A stretch of 64,000 nucleotides of DNA, from contig NZ_FOYL01000010.1 in NCBI RefSeq assembly GCF_900115955.1, positions 248,001-312,000 on the forward strand, written 5' to 3'. A program made the position numbers and the translations under genes. Below, piece by piece: positions 1 to 10,234 of this stretch; position 1 is the first letter of the stretch, and each line of letters opens with the position of its first letter. The notes under the pieces were generated by a model that saw nothing but the letters and a program-made list of their open reading frames with translations, searched no databases and was not told the origin of the DNA. This stretch comes from Lentzea waywayandensis. GTDB lineage: Bacteria > Actinomycetota > Actinomycetes > Mycobacteriales > Pseudonocardiaceae.

Positions 1-39
1 GGAGCACTTCCAACGGCCCAAGGACGCGGTACTCGGCAG

Positions 40-3000
40 TCATTCGGACGAACCTATCGGCACGCCGCAGTCCCGGTAGGCGTCGGTGGCCGACGCTGCC
101 GCGGCCGCCGCGCCCTCCTCGTCACCCGCGGCACGGCGCACCTCGGCGAGCACCCGGAGAGACTGCCCTTCCTCGTACCGCTGGCGGTGTCGCTGGTGCG
201 TGGCGACCGCCTGTTCCGCGCACCGCAGTGCTTCGTCCGTCTCTCCCGTGGCGAGGTGCAGCAACGCGCGTTCTCTGAACAGCGCTCCTTCACCTTCGAC
301 GCTGTAGGCGATGTCCGCCCTGGCTGCGCGAGCCTCGTTCAGATGGCCCGCTGCCGGTTCGAGTTCGCCGAGGTTCCGGTACGCCCGTCCGGCCGCCTGA
401 TGCGCGGTGAGCCGGAAGGCGATGGCTGCGGAGTCCTCACCCGCGAGCCTCAGGTGAACCAGAGCGGCGGCGAGCGCGTCCTCGTGCTCACCGCAGCGGT
501 CCAGCACCTCCTCCAGCGCCTGCCAGACGTGGAACTCCTCCTCCAGGCCAACCCTGTGCCGCACCTCTTCGAGAAGGTCGAGCACGAGGTCGAAAGCCTC
601 GTCGACCTTCCCGCGTGCCAGCTCGGCTTTGACCATGGCGGCGGTGCCGAGGGAGATGCGCAGAGAGTTTCCGAGCTCACCCAGCAACGCGAGGTACTTC
701 TCGTGGTGCGCCCTGCTCTCCGCGAACCTGCCCAGTTCCAGGTAAACGATGGTCAGGCTGTCGTGGACACTCGCGTGCACAGCAGGCGAGCCTGTCAGCT
801 CCCTCGTCCTGAGCAGCGTCTGCTCGGTGGCCAGGTAGTCGGACAGCTCGAAACTGACGGCGGCGAGGTTCCGCAGGACCAACGCCTGTCCCTCGATCGA
901 ACCCACCTGCTCCTGGTTCGCGAGGGCCTGCCGCATGTGTTCAGCGGCAGAGGCCGGGTCGCCGGCCATCCGTGCGATCGCTCCGAAGTTGAGGTGCGCG
1001 CTCGCCTGGATCGACAGGTCACCCTCTCGCAGACCGATGTCGAGCGCTTCCTGCCCCAGCCGCTTCACCCCCGCGAAGTCGCCCTGGCAGAAGTGGTAGA
1101 TGGAGGTGCCCAGGTCCGCGGCGGCGACCAGCAGATCGTCGCCGGACGCACGGCTGGAGCGGTCCCGGATCTCGCACAGCACCGACCAGTTCGCGTCGTC
1201 GCGAACGTCGTAGTAGAAGGCGTTGGCCACGGCTCCGAGCTCGGCGACAAGTCGGTGGTCACCCCGCTCGGTCGCGACGAGCATCGTCGCGATCAGGTTC
1301 GTGTGCTCGGCGTTCAGCCACGCGAACGCCTCGTCCGTGCTCTTCAGCACCACGTGGGGCAGTTGGGTCGTGATCGTCGCGAGCGGGTACCTCCGCTGGT
1401 CCGGGAACAGCAGTTCGGCGGCGGCGTGGGTCATGCGGCGGTAGAAGTCGTAAAGCCGTGCAATGGCCTCGTCGGTCTCTTCGCTCGTGCACCGTTCCCT
1501 CGCGTACACGCGCAGCAGGTCGTGCAGGGCGAAGCGGGTGCCGCGCTGTTCGACCAGGTGCACAGCGACCAGGTGGTTGAGGTGGCGGCGGGCATTGGGC
1601 AGGCCCGCGATGACCGCGGCGTCGTTGGCGGTGAAGTCCGCGCCGGGCAACAAACCCAGCCTGCGCAACACCATCCGCGTCTCCTCCGGCAACGAGGAGT
1701 AGCTCTCGTCCAGGACGACGCTGACCGCGGCGGCGGGATCACCGGGCACCGCGAGTTCGCCGAGGCGGTCGTCGTCGAGCTGCGCGACCTTGTCCGCGAT
1801 GGTCATCGCGTCCTGAGAGGACAGGTCCGCGGCCGCGATGCGCAACGCGAGCGGCAGGCCGCCGCACAGCCGCACCAACGCGGCGGCGGCCTCCGTCTCA
1901 GCCCGCACGCGGTCCGGACCGAGCACTCGCTCCAGCACGCGGGTTCCGTCGTCGTCGCTCAGCACCGGGAGCCGCAGCAGGTCGGCGTCGTGCAGGGCGA
2001 GCCCGCGCAGGTCACCTCGGCTCGTGACGATCGTCAGGGCTCCGGCGGACGCGGGCAGCAGCGGCCGCACCTGCTCGGCGTTCGCGGCGTTGTCCAGCAA
2101 CAGCAACAACTTCCGGTCCGCGACGAGCGACCGGTAAAGCGCCACCTGCTCGTCCAGGCCGCCGGGCACGGAGTCGACGCCCAGGGCTTTGAGAACGAGG
2201 GTCAGGGCTTCCTGCGGAAGCATGGCCCGCACCGGATCCTGACCACGCAGGTTCACGAAGATCTGCCCGTCCGTGAATCGCTCGGTGATCCGATGGGCCC
2301 AGTGCACGGCCAGGGAGGTCTTGCCAACGCCCCCTGTGCCCGCGATGACCAGCACCGGCGCGCCGCTCGCCGTCAGCCGCCCCACGTCGTCCTCGCGCCC
2401 GGCGAACGTCGCGAGGGCCGGCGGCAGCTGCCTCGGCGTGACGCGCTTCTCCTTCGGCGGCGCGACCTCTCCGCGCAGGATCTGCTCGTGCAACTCGCGC
2501 AGCGCGGGCGCCGGGTCGATCCCCAGCTCGTCCGCGAGCATCCCGCTGACCTGCCGATACGCCGCGAGCGCGCCGGCCTGCTGCCCCGACCGGTACAGGG
2601 CGAGCATCAGGTGACCCCAGAAGCGGTCGCGCAACGGATGCCGGCGCGTGAGGTCCTGGAGCTCCGGCACCAGGTCCGCCGACCGCCCGGCCGTGAGATC
2701 CGCCTCGATCCGCTGCTCCAGCGCGGCGAGCTGCTCCTCCAGCAGCGACGGCACCTCGTCGCGGTGCAACGACTCCGACACGACGTTGCCCAGCACCGGC
2801 CCACGCCACAACGCGAGCGCGGCCCCGAACTCCTGCCGCGCGACCAGCGCGCGGAACCGCAGCAGGTCGAGCTGCTCCGGCTCGATCTCGGCCAGGTACC
2901 CGCCGGGCTCGTGCCGCACGCAGTTGGCCTCGCCGAGCGCCTGCCGCAGCCGCATGACGACCGTCTGCAGCGTCTTGTGCGCCCGGTCCAGATCCGGCGG

Positions 3001-3165
3001 CGCGCCCTCCCACAACCGCTCGACCAGCTCGTCCACCGACGTAAACCGATTGGCGCGCAACAACAACGTGGCGAGCAACACCCGGCCGCGGCCGGCGGGA
3101 ACCGCCACGGGCTCGCCGTCGAGCACTACCTCCAGCGGTCCCAGCAACCGGTACTCAGCTCTCAC
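40..3165 (-). CDS. SARP/AfsR-type transcriptional regulator with NB-ARC ATPase and TPR domains
   Basis: Large actinobacterial activator of the AfsR class, about 1041 residues from the GTG at 3165. That start is chosen because the OmpR-type winged helix (RLLGPLEVVLDG) begins right after it. In order: DNA-binding domain (about 1-90), bacterial transcriptional activation domain (about 95-240, ending ADELGIDPAP), NB-ARC-type ATPase with P-loop GTGGVGKTS (276-284), then a long helical TPR-like region to the C-terminus. Family members bind direct repeats upstream of secondary-metabolism or development genes, with ATP hydrolysis gating activity. No biosynthetic cluster lies beside it in the window, so the target is unknown. 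It is divergent from the Uma2-like gene across a 102-nt gap. The class is certain; the regulon is not inferable. Confidence 0.9.
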   Translation of the reverse strand: MRAEYRLLGPLEVVLDGEPVAVPAGRGRVLLATLLLRANRFTSVDELVERLWEGAPPDLDRAHKTLQTVVMRLRQALGEANCVRHEPGGYLAEIEPEQLDLLRFRALVARQEFGAALALWRGPVLGNVVSESLHRDEVPSLLEEQLAALEQRIEADLTAGRSADLVPELQDLTRRHPLRDRFWGHLMLALYRSGQQAGALAAYRQVSGMLADELGIDPAPALRELHEQILRGEVAPPKEKRVTPRQLPPALATFAGREDDVGRLTASGAPVLVIAGTGGVGKTSLAVHWAHRITERFTDGQIFVNLRGQDPVRAMLPQEALTLVLKALGVDSVPGGLDEQVALYRSLVADRKLLLLLDNAANAEQVRPLLPASAGALTIVTSRGDLRGLALHDADLLRLPVLSDDDGTRVLERVLGPDRVRAETEAAAALVRLCGGLPLALRIAAADLSSQDAMTIADKVAQLDDDRLGELAVPGDPAAAVSVVLDESYSSLPEETRMVLRRLGLLPGADFTANDAAVIAGLPNARRHLNHLVAVHLVEQRGTRFALHDLLRVYARERCTSEETDEAIARLYDFYRRMTHAAAELLFPDQRRYPLATITTQLPHVVLKSTDEAFAWLNAEHTNLIATMLVATERGDHRLVAELGAVANAFYYDVRDDANWSVLCEIRDRSSRASGDDLLVAAADLGTSIYHFCQGDFAGVKRLGQEALDIGLREGDLSIQASAHLNFGAIARMAGDPASAAEHMRQALANQEQVGSIEGQALVLRNLAAVSFELSDYLATEQTLLRTRELTGSPAVHASVHDSLTIVYLELGRFAESRAHHEKYLALLGELGNSLRISLGTAAMVKAELARGKVDEAFDLVLDLLEEVRHRVGLEEEFHVWQALEEVLDRCGEHEDALAAALVHLRLAGEDSAAIAFRLTAHQAAGRAYRNLGELEPAAGHLNEARAARADIAYSVEGEGALFRERALLHLATGETDEALRCAEQAVATHQRHRQRYEEGQSLRVLAEVRRAAGDEEGAAAAAASATDAYRDCGVPIGSSE

Positions 3166-3267
3166 ACGTCGGAAGTCTAGGTGCGCCACCGGGACGTGTG
3201 CTCGACGCTGGACGGCTGCTTTGTGCTCGCCTGGCCCGGCACGCTGAGCAGCCGCTATCTTGTTCTC

Positions 3268-3846
3268 ATGACCGCTCTGCCTGACTGGATGCGCCCTCCC
3301 CGCGCGGAAGGGTGGTTCGCGGAGGATCTGGACCGCCTCCCCGAGGCGCCGCGGCACACCGAGTTGATCGACGGAGCTCTCGTTTTCATGATGTCACCGC
3401 AGCGGTCGTGGCACGGCCGCGTCGTCACCGGCCTCACCGTCCAGCTCATGGGCCAGGTTCCAGATGGCATCGAAGTCGAGCGGGAAATGACCATCCGGCT
3501 CGACCGGCGCAACCGTCCGGAGCCCGATCTTCTGGTGACCACCGCGTCAGTCGATCCCGACCGCACCTGGTTCGCCCCCGAGGACGTCATGCTCGTCGTC
3601 GAGGTGATCTCGCCTGAGTCCGAGCACCGCGACACCACCGTCAAGCTGCGCAAATACGCGGAGGCGGGGATCAGGCACTACTGGCTGGTCGAGGACGACG
3701 CCAACCAGCCCGTCGCCCATGTCTACGAACTCGATGAGCCGACCAAGACCTACGTCTCGACCGGAATCTTCCGCGGACAGCTCACATCGTCGGTGCCGTT
3801 TCCGATCACCATCGACCTCGAAAGCCTCTTCCGCGTCAACCGCTGA
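3268..3846 (+). CDS. Uma2 family (DUF820) putative PD-(D/E)XK endonuclease
   Basis: A 192-residue protein of the Uma2/DUF820 family, common in many copies in actinobacteria and cyanobacteria. It has the restriction-endonuclease-like core: PEPDLLV supplies the Asp and VVEVISPES the conserved Glu and strand, followed by KLRKYAEAGIRHYWLV. The family is predicted to be nuclease-like, but its biological role is not settled. The start is the ATG at 3268, because upstream in-frame residues have no family similarity. It is monocistronic: divergent from the SARP gene and convergent with ychF, with a shared bidirectional terminator just after the stop. Confidence 0.85.
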   Translation: MTALPDWMRPPRAEGWFAEDLDRLPEAPRHTELIDGALVFMMSPQRSWHGRVVTGLTVQLMGQVPDGIEVEREMTIRLDRRNRPEPDLLVTTASVDPDRTWFAPEDVMLVVEVISPESEHRDTTVKLRKYAEAGIRHYWLVEDDANQPVAHVYELDEPTKTYVSTGIFRGQLTSSVPFPITIDLESLFRVNR

Positions 3847-3853
3847 ACACGTC

Positions 3854-3883
3854 GAAGGTCCCTTCCCAGCGGAAGGGACCTTC
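3854..3883. terminator. Bidirectional terminator between Uma2-like gene and ychF
   Basis: Perfect 13-bp stem (GAAGGTCCCTTCC at 3854-3866 pairing with 3871-3883) around the tetraloop CAGC, in the 48-nt gap between convergent stop codons. It serves both strands. Confidence 0.85.
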
Positions 3884-3894
3884 GGTAGCGCTGA

Positions 3895-4974
<1,080 letters not shown>

Positions 4975-5054
4975 GGTGAGCGAGTCTACGGCAGCCGACG
5001 GTCGTGTCCGATTCCCGCGAGCCATTGACCGTTCCCGCTGGCAGGATCGATGGC

Positions 5055-6341
5055 ATGGTCATTGACGAAGAACACGCGTACCGGGTGTGCTCCGCACGTG
5101 ACGCCCGTTTCGACGGGTGCTTCATCCACGCGGTCCGCACGACCGGCATCTACTGCCGGCCGTCGTGCCCCGCGGTGACCCCGAAGCGCCGCAACAGCCA
5201 GTTCTTCCTGACGGCCGCCGCCGCGCAGTCCGCGGGCTTTCGCGCCTGCCGCCGCTGCCTGCCGGACGCCGTGCCGGGCTCCCCCGAGTGGAACCTCCGC
5301 GCGGACCTGGCGGGCCGGGCGATGCGCCTGATCAGCGACGGCATCGTGGAACGCGACGGCGTGACCGGCCTGGCGTCCAAGCTGGGCTACTCGGAACGCC
5401 ACCTCACCCGCGTGCTGACCGCCGAGCTCGGCGCCGGCCCGCTGGCCCTGGCCCGCGCCCACCGCGCCCACGCCGCCCGTCTGCTGATCGAGACGACCGA
5501 GCTCCCGTTCGCCGACATCGCGTTCGCCGCGGGCTTCGCGTCGGTGCGCCAGTTCAACGACACGATCCGCATGGTGTTCGCCTCGACCCCGTCCGACATG
5601 CGCGGCCGGGGCAAGGCACCGGTGGGCACGCCGGGCCGCATCGTCCTGCGGCTGCCGTACCGCCCGCCGTTCGACGCCACGGGCCTGTTGGCCCACTTCC
5701 GCGCACACGCGTTGCCCGGTGTCGAAGAGGTGACCGCCGACTCCTACGCGCGGACGTTGTCACTGCCGCACGGCGAGGCGACGGTCCGCCTGACGTTCCC
5801 CACCGACCACGTCCTGTGCTCGCTTCGTCTCGCCGACGTGCGGGACCTGGGTGCGGCCGTGGCCCGCGTCCGCCGTCTCCTGGACCTCGACGCCGACCCG
5901 ACGGCCGTCGACTCGTTCCTGGGTGCCGACCCGATGATCGGCCCGCTGGTCCGCGAGGTGCCCGGCATCCGCGTGGCGGGCAGCGTCGACGGCGCCGAGA
6001 CCCTGCTGCGCCTGGTGGCCCCGTTCACCGGCGTGCCGCTGCAGATCCCGGACGGCGCCCTGACCCACCTCTACGCGGCCGGGGACCACCCCGTCACCGA
6101 GGCGCTGGCGAACGGCAGACTCGTCGTGGACGTGGGCCGCTCGATCGAAGACCTGACCGAAGAACTCACCCCCTTGGTCGGCGCCCCGGTGGCCGACGAG
6201 GTGGCCATGCGAGTGCTCGGAGCGCCGGACGTGCTGGTGCTCCCCGAGACCTCGCGACACCTGGCTTCCCACGGCCCGAACTGGCGGCCGTGGCGCTCCT
6301 ACGCCGGAGCACACCTGACCAGAAAGGCAGCAACATCATGA
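5055..6341 (+). CDS. Ada-AlkA fusion: methyl-phosphotriester sensor/AraC regulator with degenerate AlkA domain
   Basis: A 428-residue alkylation-response protein. Residues 1-75 form the Ada zinc domain with C34, C38, C65 and C68 (YCRPSC, RACRRC), which takes a methyl group from DNA phosphotriesters. Residues 85-185 are an AraC-type double HTH. The rest resembles the AlkA N-terminal fold and parts of the HhH-GPD glycosylase, ending NWRPWRSYAGAH. The glycosylase looks broken: the helix-hairpin-helix GIG is replaced by LVGAPVADEVAMR (374-386), LPETS (397-401) stands where E. coli AlkA has LPDDY with the catalytic Asp, and the segment between VDGAET and LTHLY is shorter than usual. Start is the ATG at 5055 with AGGAT upstream. 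The stop overlaps the ogt start (ATGA), so the two are cotranscribed. Confidence 0.85.
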   Translation: MVIDEEHAYRVCSARDARFDGCFIHAVRTTGIYCRPSCPAVTPKRRNSQFFLTAAAAQSAGFRACRRCLPDAVPGSPEWNLRADLAGRAMRLISDGIVERDGVTGLASKLGYSERHLTRVLTAELGAGPLALARAHRAHAARLLIETTELPFADIAFAAGFASVRQFNDTIRMVFASTPSDMRGRGKAPVGTPGRIVLRLPYRPPFDATGLLAHFRAHALPGVEEVTADSYARTLSLPHGEATVRLTFPTDHVLCSLRLADVRDLGAAVARVRRLLDLDADPTAVDSFLGADPMIGPLVREVPGIRVAGSVDGAETLLRLVAPFTGVPLQIPDGALTHLYAAGDHPVTEALANGRLVVDVGRSIEDLTEELTPLVGAPVADEVAMRVLGAPDVLVLPETSRHLASHGPNWRPWRSYAGAHLTRKAATS

Positions 6342-6835
6342 GCGTCGCGCACACGTCCACTGTGGACACCCCGGCGGGGCCGTTCACCGCGATCGTCGCG
6401 CCGGACGGAGCGGTGCTGGCCAGCGGCTGGACCGACGACCTGGCCCTGCTGACGCCCCAGATCCACGCCTCCCTGATGCCGTCCGAGATCACCTCGCGAC
6501 CCGATCTGGGCGACGTCACCAAGGCCGTCATCGCCTACCACGAAGGCGACCTGACCTCGATCGACACCATCGAGGTCCGCCAGAGGTCCGGCCCGTTCCT
6601 CCAGCACGCGTGGGACGTCCTGCGCACGGTCAAGGCAGGCGAACCGGTCACCTACTCCGAGTACGCCGAACTCTCCGGGCGCCCGGCCGCGATCCGGGCG
6701 GCGGCCTCGGCCTGCGCCCGCAACTCCGCGGCGCTGTTCGTGCCCTGCCACCGGGTGATCCGGATCGGCGGCAACCTGGGCGGCTTCCGCTGGGGCCTGG
6801 ACGTCAAGCGCTGGCTCCTGGCCCACGAGAACTGA
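6338..6835 (+). CDS. ogt: Methylated-DNA--protein-cysteine methyltransferase
   Basis: O6-alkylguanine-DNA alkyltransferase of 165 residues. The suicide acceptor is Cys137 in VPCHRV. The recognition helix (SGRPAAIRAAASACARN) and the C-terminal GFRWGLDVKRWLL are typical. It removes O6-methylguanine and O4-methylthymine stoichiometrically. The start ATG overlaps the Ada-AlkA stop by four bases, so translation is coupled and induction by the upstream Ada sensor is expected. Together the two genes split the roles of E. coli Ada: sensing upstream and O6-repair here. Confidence 0.95.
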   Translation: MSVAHTSTVDTPAGPFTAIVAPDGAVLASGWTDDLALLTPQIHASLMPSEITSRPDLGDVTKAVIAYHEGDLTSIDTIEVRQRSGPFLQHAWDVLRTVKAGEPVTYSEYAELSGRPAAIRAAASACARNSAALFVPCHRVIRIGGNLGGFRWGLDVKRWLLAHEN

Positions 6836-6845
6836 CTCGCGAGAG

Positions 6846-7337
6846 CTAACCGACGAGGTTGATCTCGGGCGCGGCACCGGTGATCAGTTCGGTGCCGCAC
6901 CTGGGGCACGAGCTGGTCACCGGTGCCGTGTCAGAGCTCAGGTGCCCCTCGATGCCCAGCCACTCGCCGACGCCGTTGTCCCGGCAGGTGTGGCAACCGA
7001 CGCGGTAGTTGAGCCGCACCCACGGTTGCGCGGTCAGTTCCGAGGCCTGGACGTCGGGCTCCATCTGGTCGTTGAACGGTGCCCACCACGACGTGATCCG
7101 GCACCGGAGCCGGCGCTCCGCACCTTGCTCCGTGGCGTCGAACGCACTGACGCGCATCGCGGCCGGGTGCTCGTTGCCGGTGCAGAGCGCGTACGGCATG
7201 CCGTGCTGCAACTGGATGATCCGCCCGACCCGCAGGCAGACGAGGCAGTCGTGGGTGAAGTCGAGCCGGTTCGACCACACGAAGTGGGCGGCCGGGGTCA
7301 CTGTGACACGCGCGGTGACTTCCACATGGGACAGCAC
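6846..7337 (-). CDS. Hypothetical Cys-rich protein with paired CxxC motifs
   Basis: A 163-residue protein I do not recognise. It carries three CxxC pairs: DCLVC near residue 31, GCHTC near 113 and SCPRC near 142. That spacing suggests one or two zinc ribbons. There is no signal peptide and no membrane segment. It begins at a GTG 20 nt downstream of the sbcC stop on the same strand, so it is probably the last gene of the sbcD-sbcC unit, though a function in DNA repair is only suggested by that position. It is convergent with ogt and only 10 nt separate the two stops. Confidence 0.7.
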   Translation of the reverse strand: MLSHVEVTARVTVTPAAHFVWSNRLDFTHDCLVCLRVGRIIQLQHGMPYALCTGNEHPAAMRVSAFDATEQGAERRLRCRITSWWAPFNDQMEPDVQASELTAQPWVRLNYRVGCHTCRDNGVGEWLGIEGHLSSDTAPVTSSCPRCGTELITGAAPEINLVG

Positions 7338-7357
7338 GGGCCGAGATTAGAGCCAAC

Positions 7358-10234
7358 TCACGCCAGCGACATCTCCAGCGTCGACCCGGTCCGGGCCTTG
7401 CGGACCCTCAGGCGCGTGGGAATCCGCTGCCGCAGCTCCTCCACGTGCGACACCAGCCCCACGACCCGCCCACCGGCCCGCAGCTCGTCCAGCGTGTTCA
7501 TGACGATGTCCAGCGTGTCCGAGTCCAGGGTCCCGAACCCCTCGTCGACGAAGAGGGTGTCGAGCAACGCCCCGCCGGTCTCGTTGGCGACCACGTCGGC
7601 CAGGCCGAGCGCGAGCGACAACGAGGCGAGGAACGACTCCCCGCCGGACAACGTCTTGGCCGGCCGGGCCCGCCCCGAGTAGTCGTCCAGCACGTCGAGG
7701 TTCAGCCCGCCGCGGGTGCCGCGCGCACCGGCCGAGTCGGAGTGCACGAAGCTGTAGCGGCCCTGGCTCATCCGGTGCAGCCGGGCGGACGCGGCGACCG
7801 CGACTTCTTCGAGGCGCGCGGCCAGGACGTACGACCGCAAGGTCATCTTCTTGGAGTTCTGCCCGCGGCCGTTGATCACGTCGGTCAACGCGTCCAGTTC
7901 GGCGTAGGTGGCTTCCAGCGGCTCCAGCGACTTCCACTCGGCGCGCAACCGCGCGGCCAGCTGGCCGACTCGGTCCAACGCCGCCTGAGCACGTGCCAGG
8001 CCGGTGGCGGCGGAGGACGCGGCGGCACGGGCCGACGACGCTGCGGCCGTCACCTCGCCCAGGTCCACCTCGTGAGCCGGGTCGATCTCGGCCAGTTCCT
8101 CCAACGTCGCCGAGGCCGAGGCACGCGCTCGTTCCCAGGCCGCGATCCGGTCGTCCAGGGCCTGCAGCTTGATCGCCGGACGGGCCGCGGCCAGCACCGA
8201 GTCGACGTCGGGGAAGCCGGCGTCGGCGGCCATGGCCGCCACCAGGCCCTGCTGTTCTTCGACGCGGGCGAGGGCAGCGTCGCGGGCCGCCCGGCGGTCG
8301 GCCAGTTCCACCAACGCCTTCGCCAGCCGGAGCAGGTGGTCGCGGCGCGTCAGGACGTCGTCGTGCTCGCCCCGTGCCTTGTCCAGGCGGGCGCCGCGTT
8401 CCCCGACCACGGTCACCAGCGACCTGTGTTCGGTCTGCAGACCCACCAGGTCCTGCTCCACCTGGGCCTTCTCCGCGCCGAGCTCGCGGGTCTTGGCTTC
8501 CAGGCCGACGAACTCGTTCTGCCGCTGCGAACGGGTGTGGGCCAGGTCGAAGGCCTTGCGGTACTCGGAGATCGCCGCATCGGGTTCGTCGGAGCCCAGG
8601 GCCTCCCAGCAGGCCTGGATGCGCAGTTCGGCGGCGTGGGCGGCACGCTCGGCCTCGTTGCGGCGGTCCAGGGCGAGCTGCTCCTCGGCGGCCGCGTCCT
8701 CCTCGTCGGTCGCGTCGACGCCGCCGAGCATGGGCTGGGCGGGAGCGGGGTGCGAGGGCGAGCCGCAGACGGCGCAGGGCTTGCCGCGCTTCAGCGCGGC
8801 GGCGAGTTCGATGGCCATGTTCTCGAGGCGCTGGTGGCGGACCTGCTGGAGGACGTCCTTGGTCTTCTGGTGGACGTCGATGGCCTCGTGCAGCTCTTTC
8901 TTGGTGCGCTCCAACGCTTTTCCGGCGTCCGGCAACGCCAGGGCGGCGTCGGCGCGGGACTTCAGGGAGTCCAGGCGTGCGGAGGCCTCCGCCGCCGCGT
9001 CCAGCTGGAGGCGGCACTGGGCCACGCGTTCGGGCAGCACCTCCAGTTCGGCGTTCAGAGCCAGCAGACGACGTTCGACCTGGTACGAGGAGTTCTTCAG
9101 CACGGACAACCGGCGCACGTCGGACTGCTGACGTTCGGCCTCGGCGGCCAGTTCGCCCAGGCCGCCCGCCTCCTCGCGGTAGCGCTCGGCGTCCTCGCGC
9201 AACTCCGAACCGGTGTAACCCAGGCGCTCCAACGATTCGAGCGCGCGGGCCTCGTCGCGGACGGCGAACTCGTAGGACTGCTGGAGTTTCGCGATCTCAC
9301 CGAACGCCGGCACGACCGGGACGGCACGACGGGCCGCGTCCCGTTCCGCGAACCACGCCGCCGAGTCGGCGGCTTCCACCTTGGCCAGCAACTCGCGGGC
9401 CTCCCGCACGCGGCGGATCTGGTCGGCCTGCACGCGGGCCTGCGCCAGCAACGCGTCCGCGCCGTCGGCCAGGCCCGCCGTCTCCTCCGACAGCGCACCC
9501 GCCGCGGTCACGGCGGCGGACAGGCGCTCCAGCACCGATTCCAGCCAGCCCGGCTCGGACGACGGTTCCTCGCCGGCGGCCTCGGCCACCCGGTGCAGCA
9601 GTTCGTTCGCGGCCTGGCGGCGGTCCTCCAGCACCCGGCCGGCCGCGACCCGCTTGTCGCGGAACCACTTCTCCACGTCCAGGAACCGCTCGGTGCCGAA
9701 GAGCTTCTCCAGCAACACCTCGCGTTCGGCCGTGTCCGACCGCAGGAACCGCGCGAACTCGCCCTGCGGCAGCAGCACGACCTGGAAGAACTGCTCGTAC
9801 GACATGCCCAGCATGTCCTCGACCGCGCGCGCCACGTCGTCGATGCGGGTGATGCCCTCGCCGTCCCAGCCTTCGAGCCAGGTCAGCGAACACTTCGCGG
9901 GCTGCGTGGTGAAGCCGCCGCCGCGCTTCTTCGGGCGGTCGAACTCCGGCGAGCGCACGATCCGGAACCGCCGCGACTGCACGGTGAGCTCCAGCGACAC
10001 CTCCGTCGGCACCTCGGGATCGGCGTACTCGCAGCGCAGTTTCTTCACGTCGCCGCGAGCGCCCGGCACCCGGCCGAACAGCGCGAACGCCACCGCGTCG
10101 AGCAGCGTCGTCTTGCCGGCGCCCGTGTCGCCGTGCAGCAGGAACAGCCCGTCCGCGCCCAGCTCGTCGAAGTCGACGACCTCGGGCTTCGGGTACGGCC
10201 CGAACGCCGTGAGCTCCAGGCGGTGCAGTCTCAT
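7358..10234 (-). CDS. sbcC: Exonuclease SbcC (Rad50-like ATPase subunit)
   Basis: SMC-like ATPase of 958 residues, partner of SbcD in the Mre11-Rad50-type nuclease that opens hairpins and processes DNA ends. Walker A is HGDTGAGKTTLL with Lys41. Long coiled coils flank a zinc hook CAVC near residue 487, which dimerises the complex. The ABC signature LSGGESFLASLSLALGLAD and Walker B LDTLFVDEGFGTLD are near the C-terminus. The ATG at 10234 overlaps the sbcD TGA (ATGA), so the genes are translationally coupled. The reading frame continues open far upstream through sbcD, but only the stretch from MRLHRLELTAFGPY has family similarity. Confidence 0.95.
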   Translation of the reverse strand: MRLHRLELTAFGPYPKPEVVDFDELGADGLFLLHGDTGAGKTTLLDAVAFALFGRVPGARGDVKKLRCEYADPEVPTEVSLELTVQSRRFRIVRSPEFDRPKKRGGGFTTQPAKCSLTWLEGWDGEGITRIDDVARAVEDMLGMSYEQFFQVVLLPQGEFARFLRSDTAEREVLLEKLFGTERFLDVEKWFRDKRVAAGRVLEDRRQAANELLHRVAEAAGEEPSSEPGWLESVLERLSAAVTAAGALSEETAGLADGADALLAQARVQADQIRRVREARELLAKVEAADSAAWFAERDAARRAVPVVPAFGEIAKLQQSYEFAVRDEARALESLERLGYTGSELREDAERYREEAGGLGELAAEAERQQSDVRRLSVLKNSSYQVERRLLALNAELEVLPERVAQCRLQLDAAAEASARLDSLKSRADAALALPDAGKALERTKKELHEAIDVHQKTKDVLQQVRHQRLENMAIELAAALKRGKPCAVCGSPSHPAPAQPMLGGVDATDEEDAAAEEQLALDRRNEAERAAHAAELRIQACWEALGSDEPDAAISEYRKAFDLAHTRSQRQNEFVGLEAKTRELGAEKAQVEQDLVGLQTEHRSLVTVVGERGARLDKARGEHDDVLTRRDHLLRLAKALVELADRRAARDAALARVEEQQGLVAAMAADAGFPDVDSVLAAARPAIKLQALDDRIAAWERARASASATLEELAEIDPAHEVDLGEVTAAASSARAAASSAATGLARAQAALDRVGQLAARLRAEWKSLEPLEATYAELDALTDVINGRGQNSKKMTLRSYVLAARLEEVAVAASARLHRMSQGRYSFVHSDSAGARGTRGGLNLDVLDDYSGRARPAKTLSGGESFLASLSLALGLADVVANETGGALLDTLFVDEGFGTLDSDTLDIVMNTLDELRAGGRVVGLVSHVEELRQRIPTRLRVRKARTGSTLEMSLA

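Noticed and set aside
187..3180. 997-codon open frame on the + strand opposite the SARP gene
   Set aside because: It is an antisense shadow caused by GC bias; the minus strand has clear winged-helix, BTAD, P-loop and TPR motifs, whereas the plus frame has none.
3268..3846. Uma2-like gene considered as a restriction-modification component
   Set aside because: No methyltransferase is adjacent and this family is scattered as single genes.
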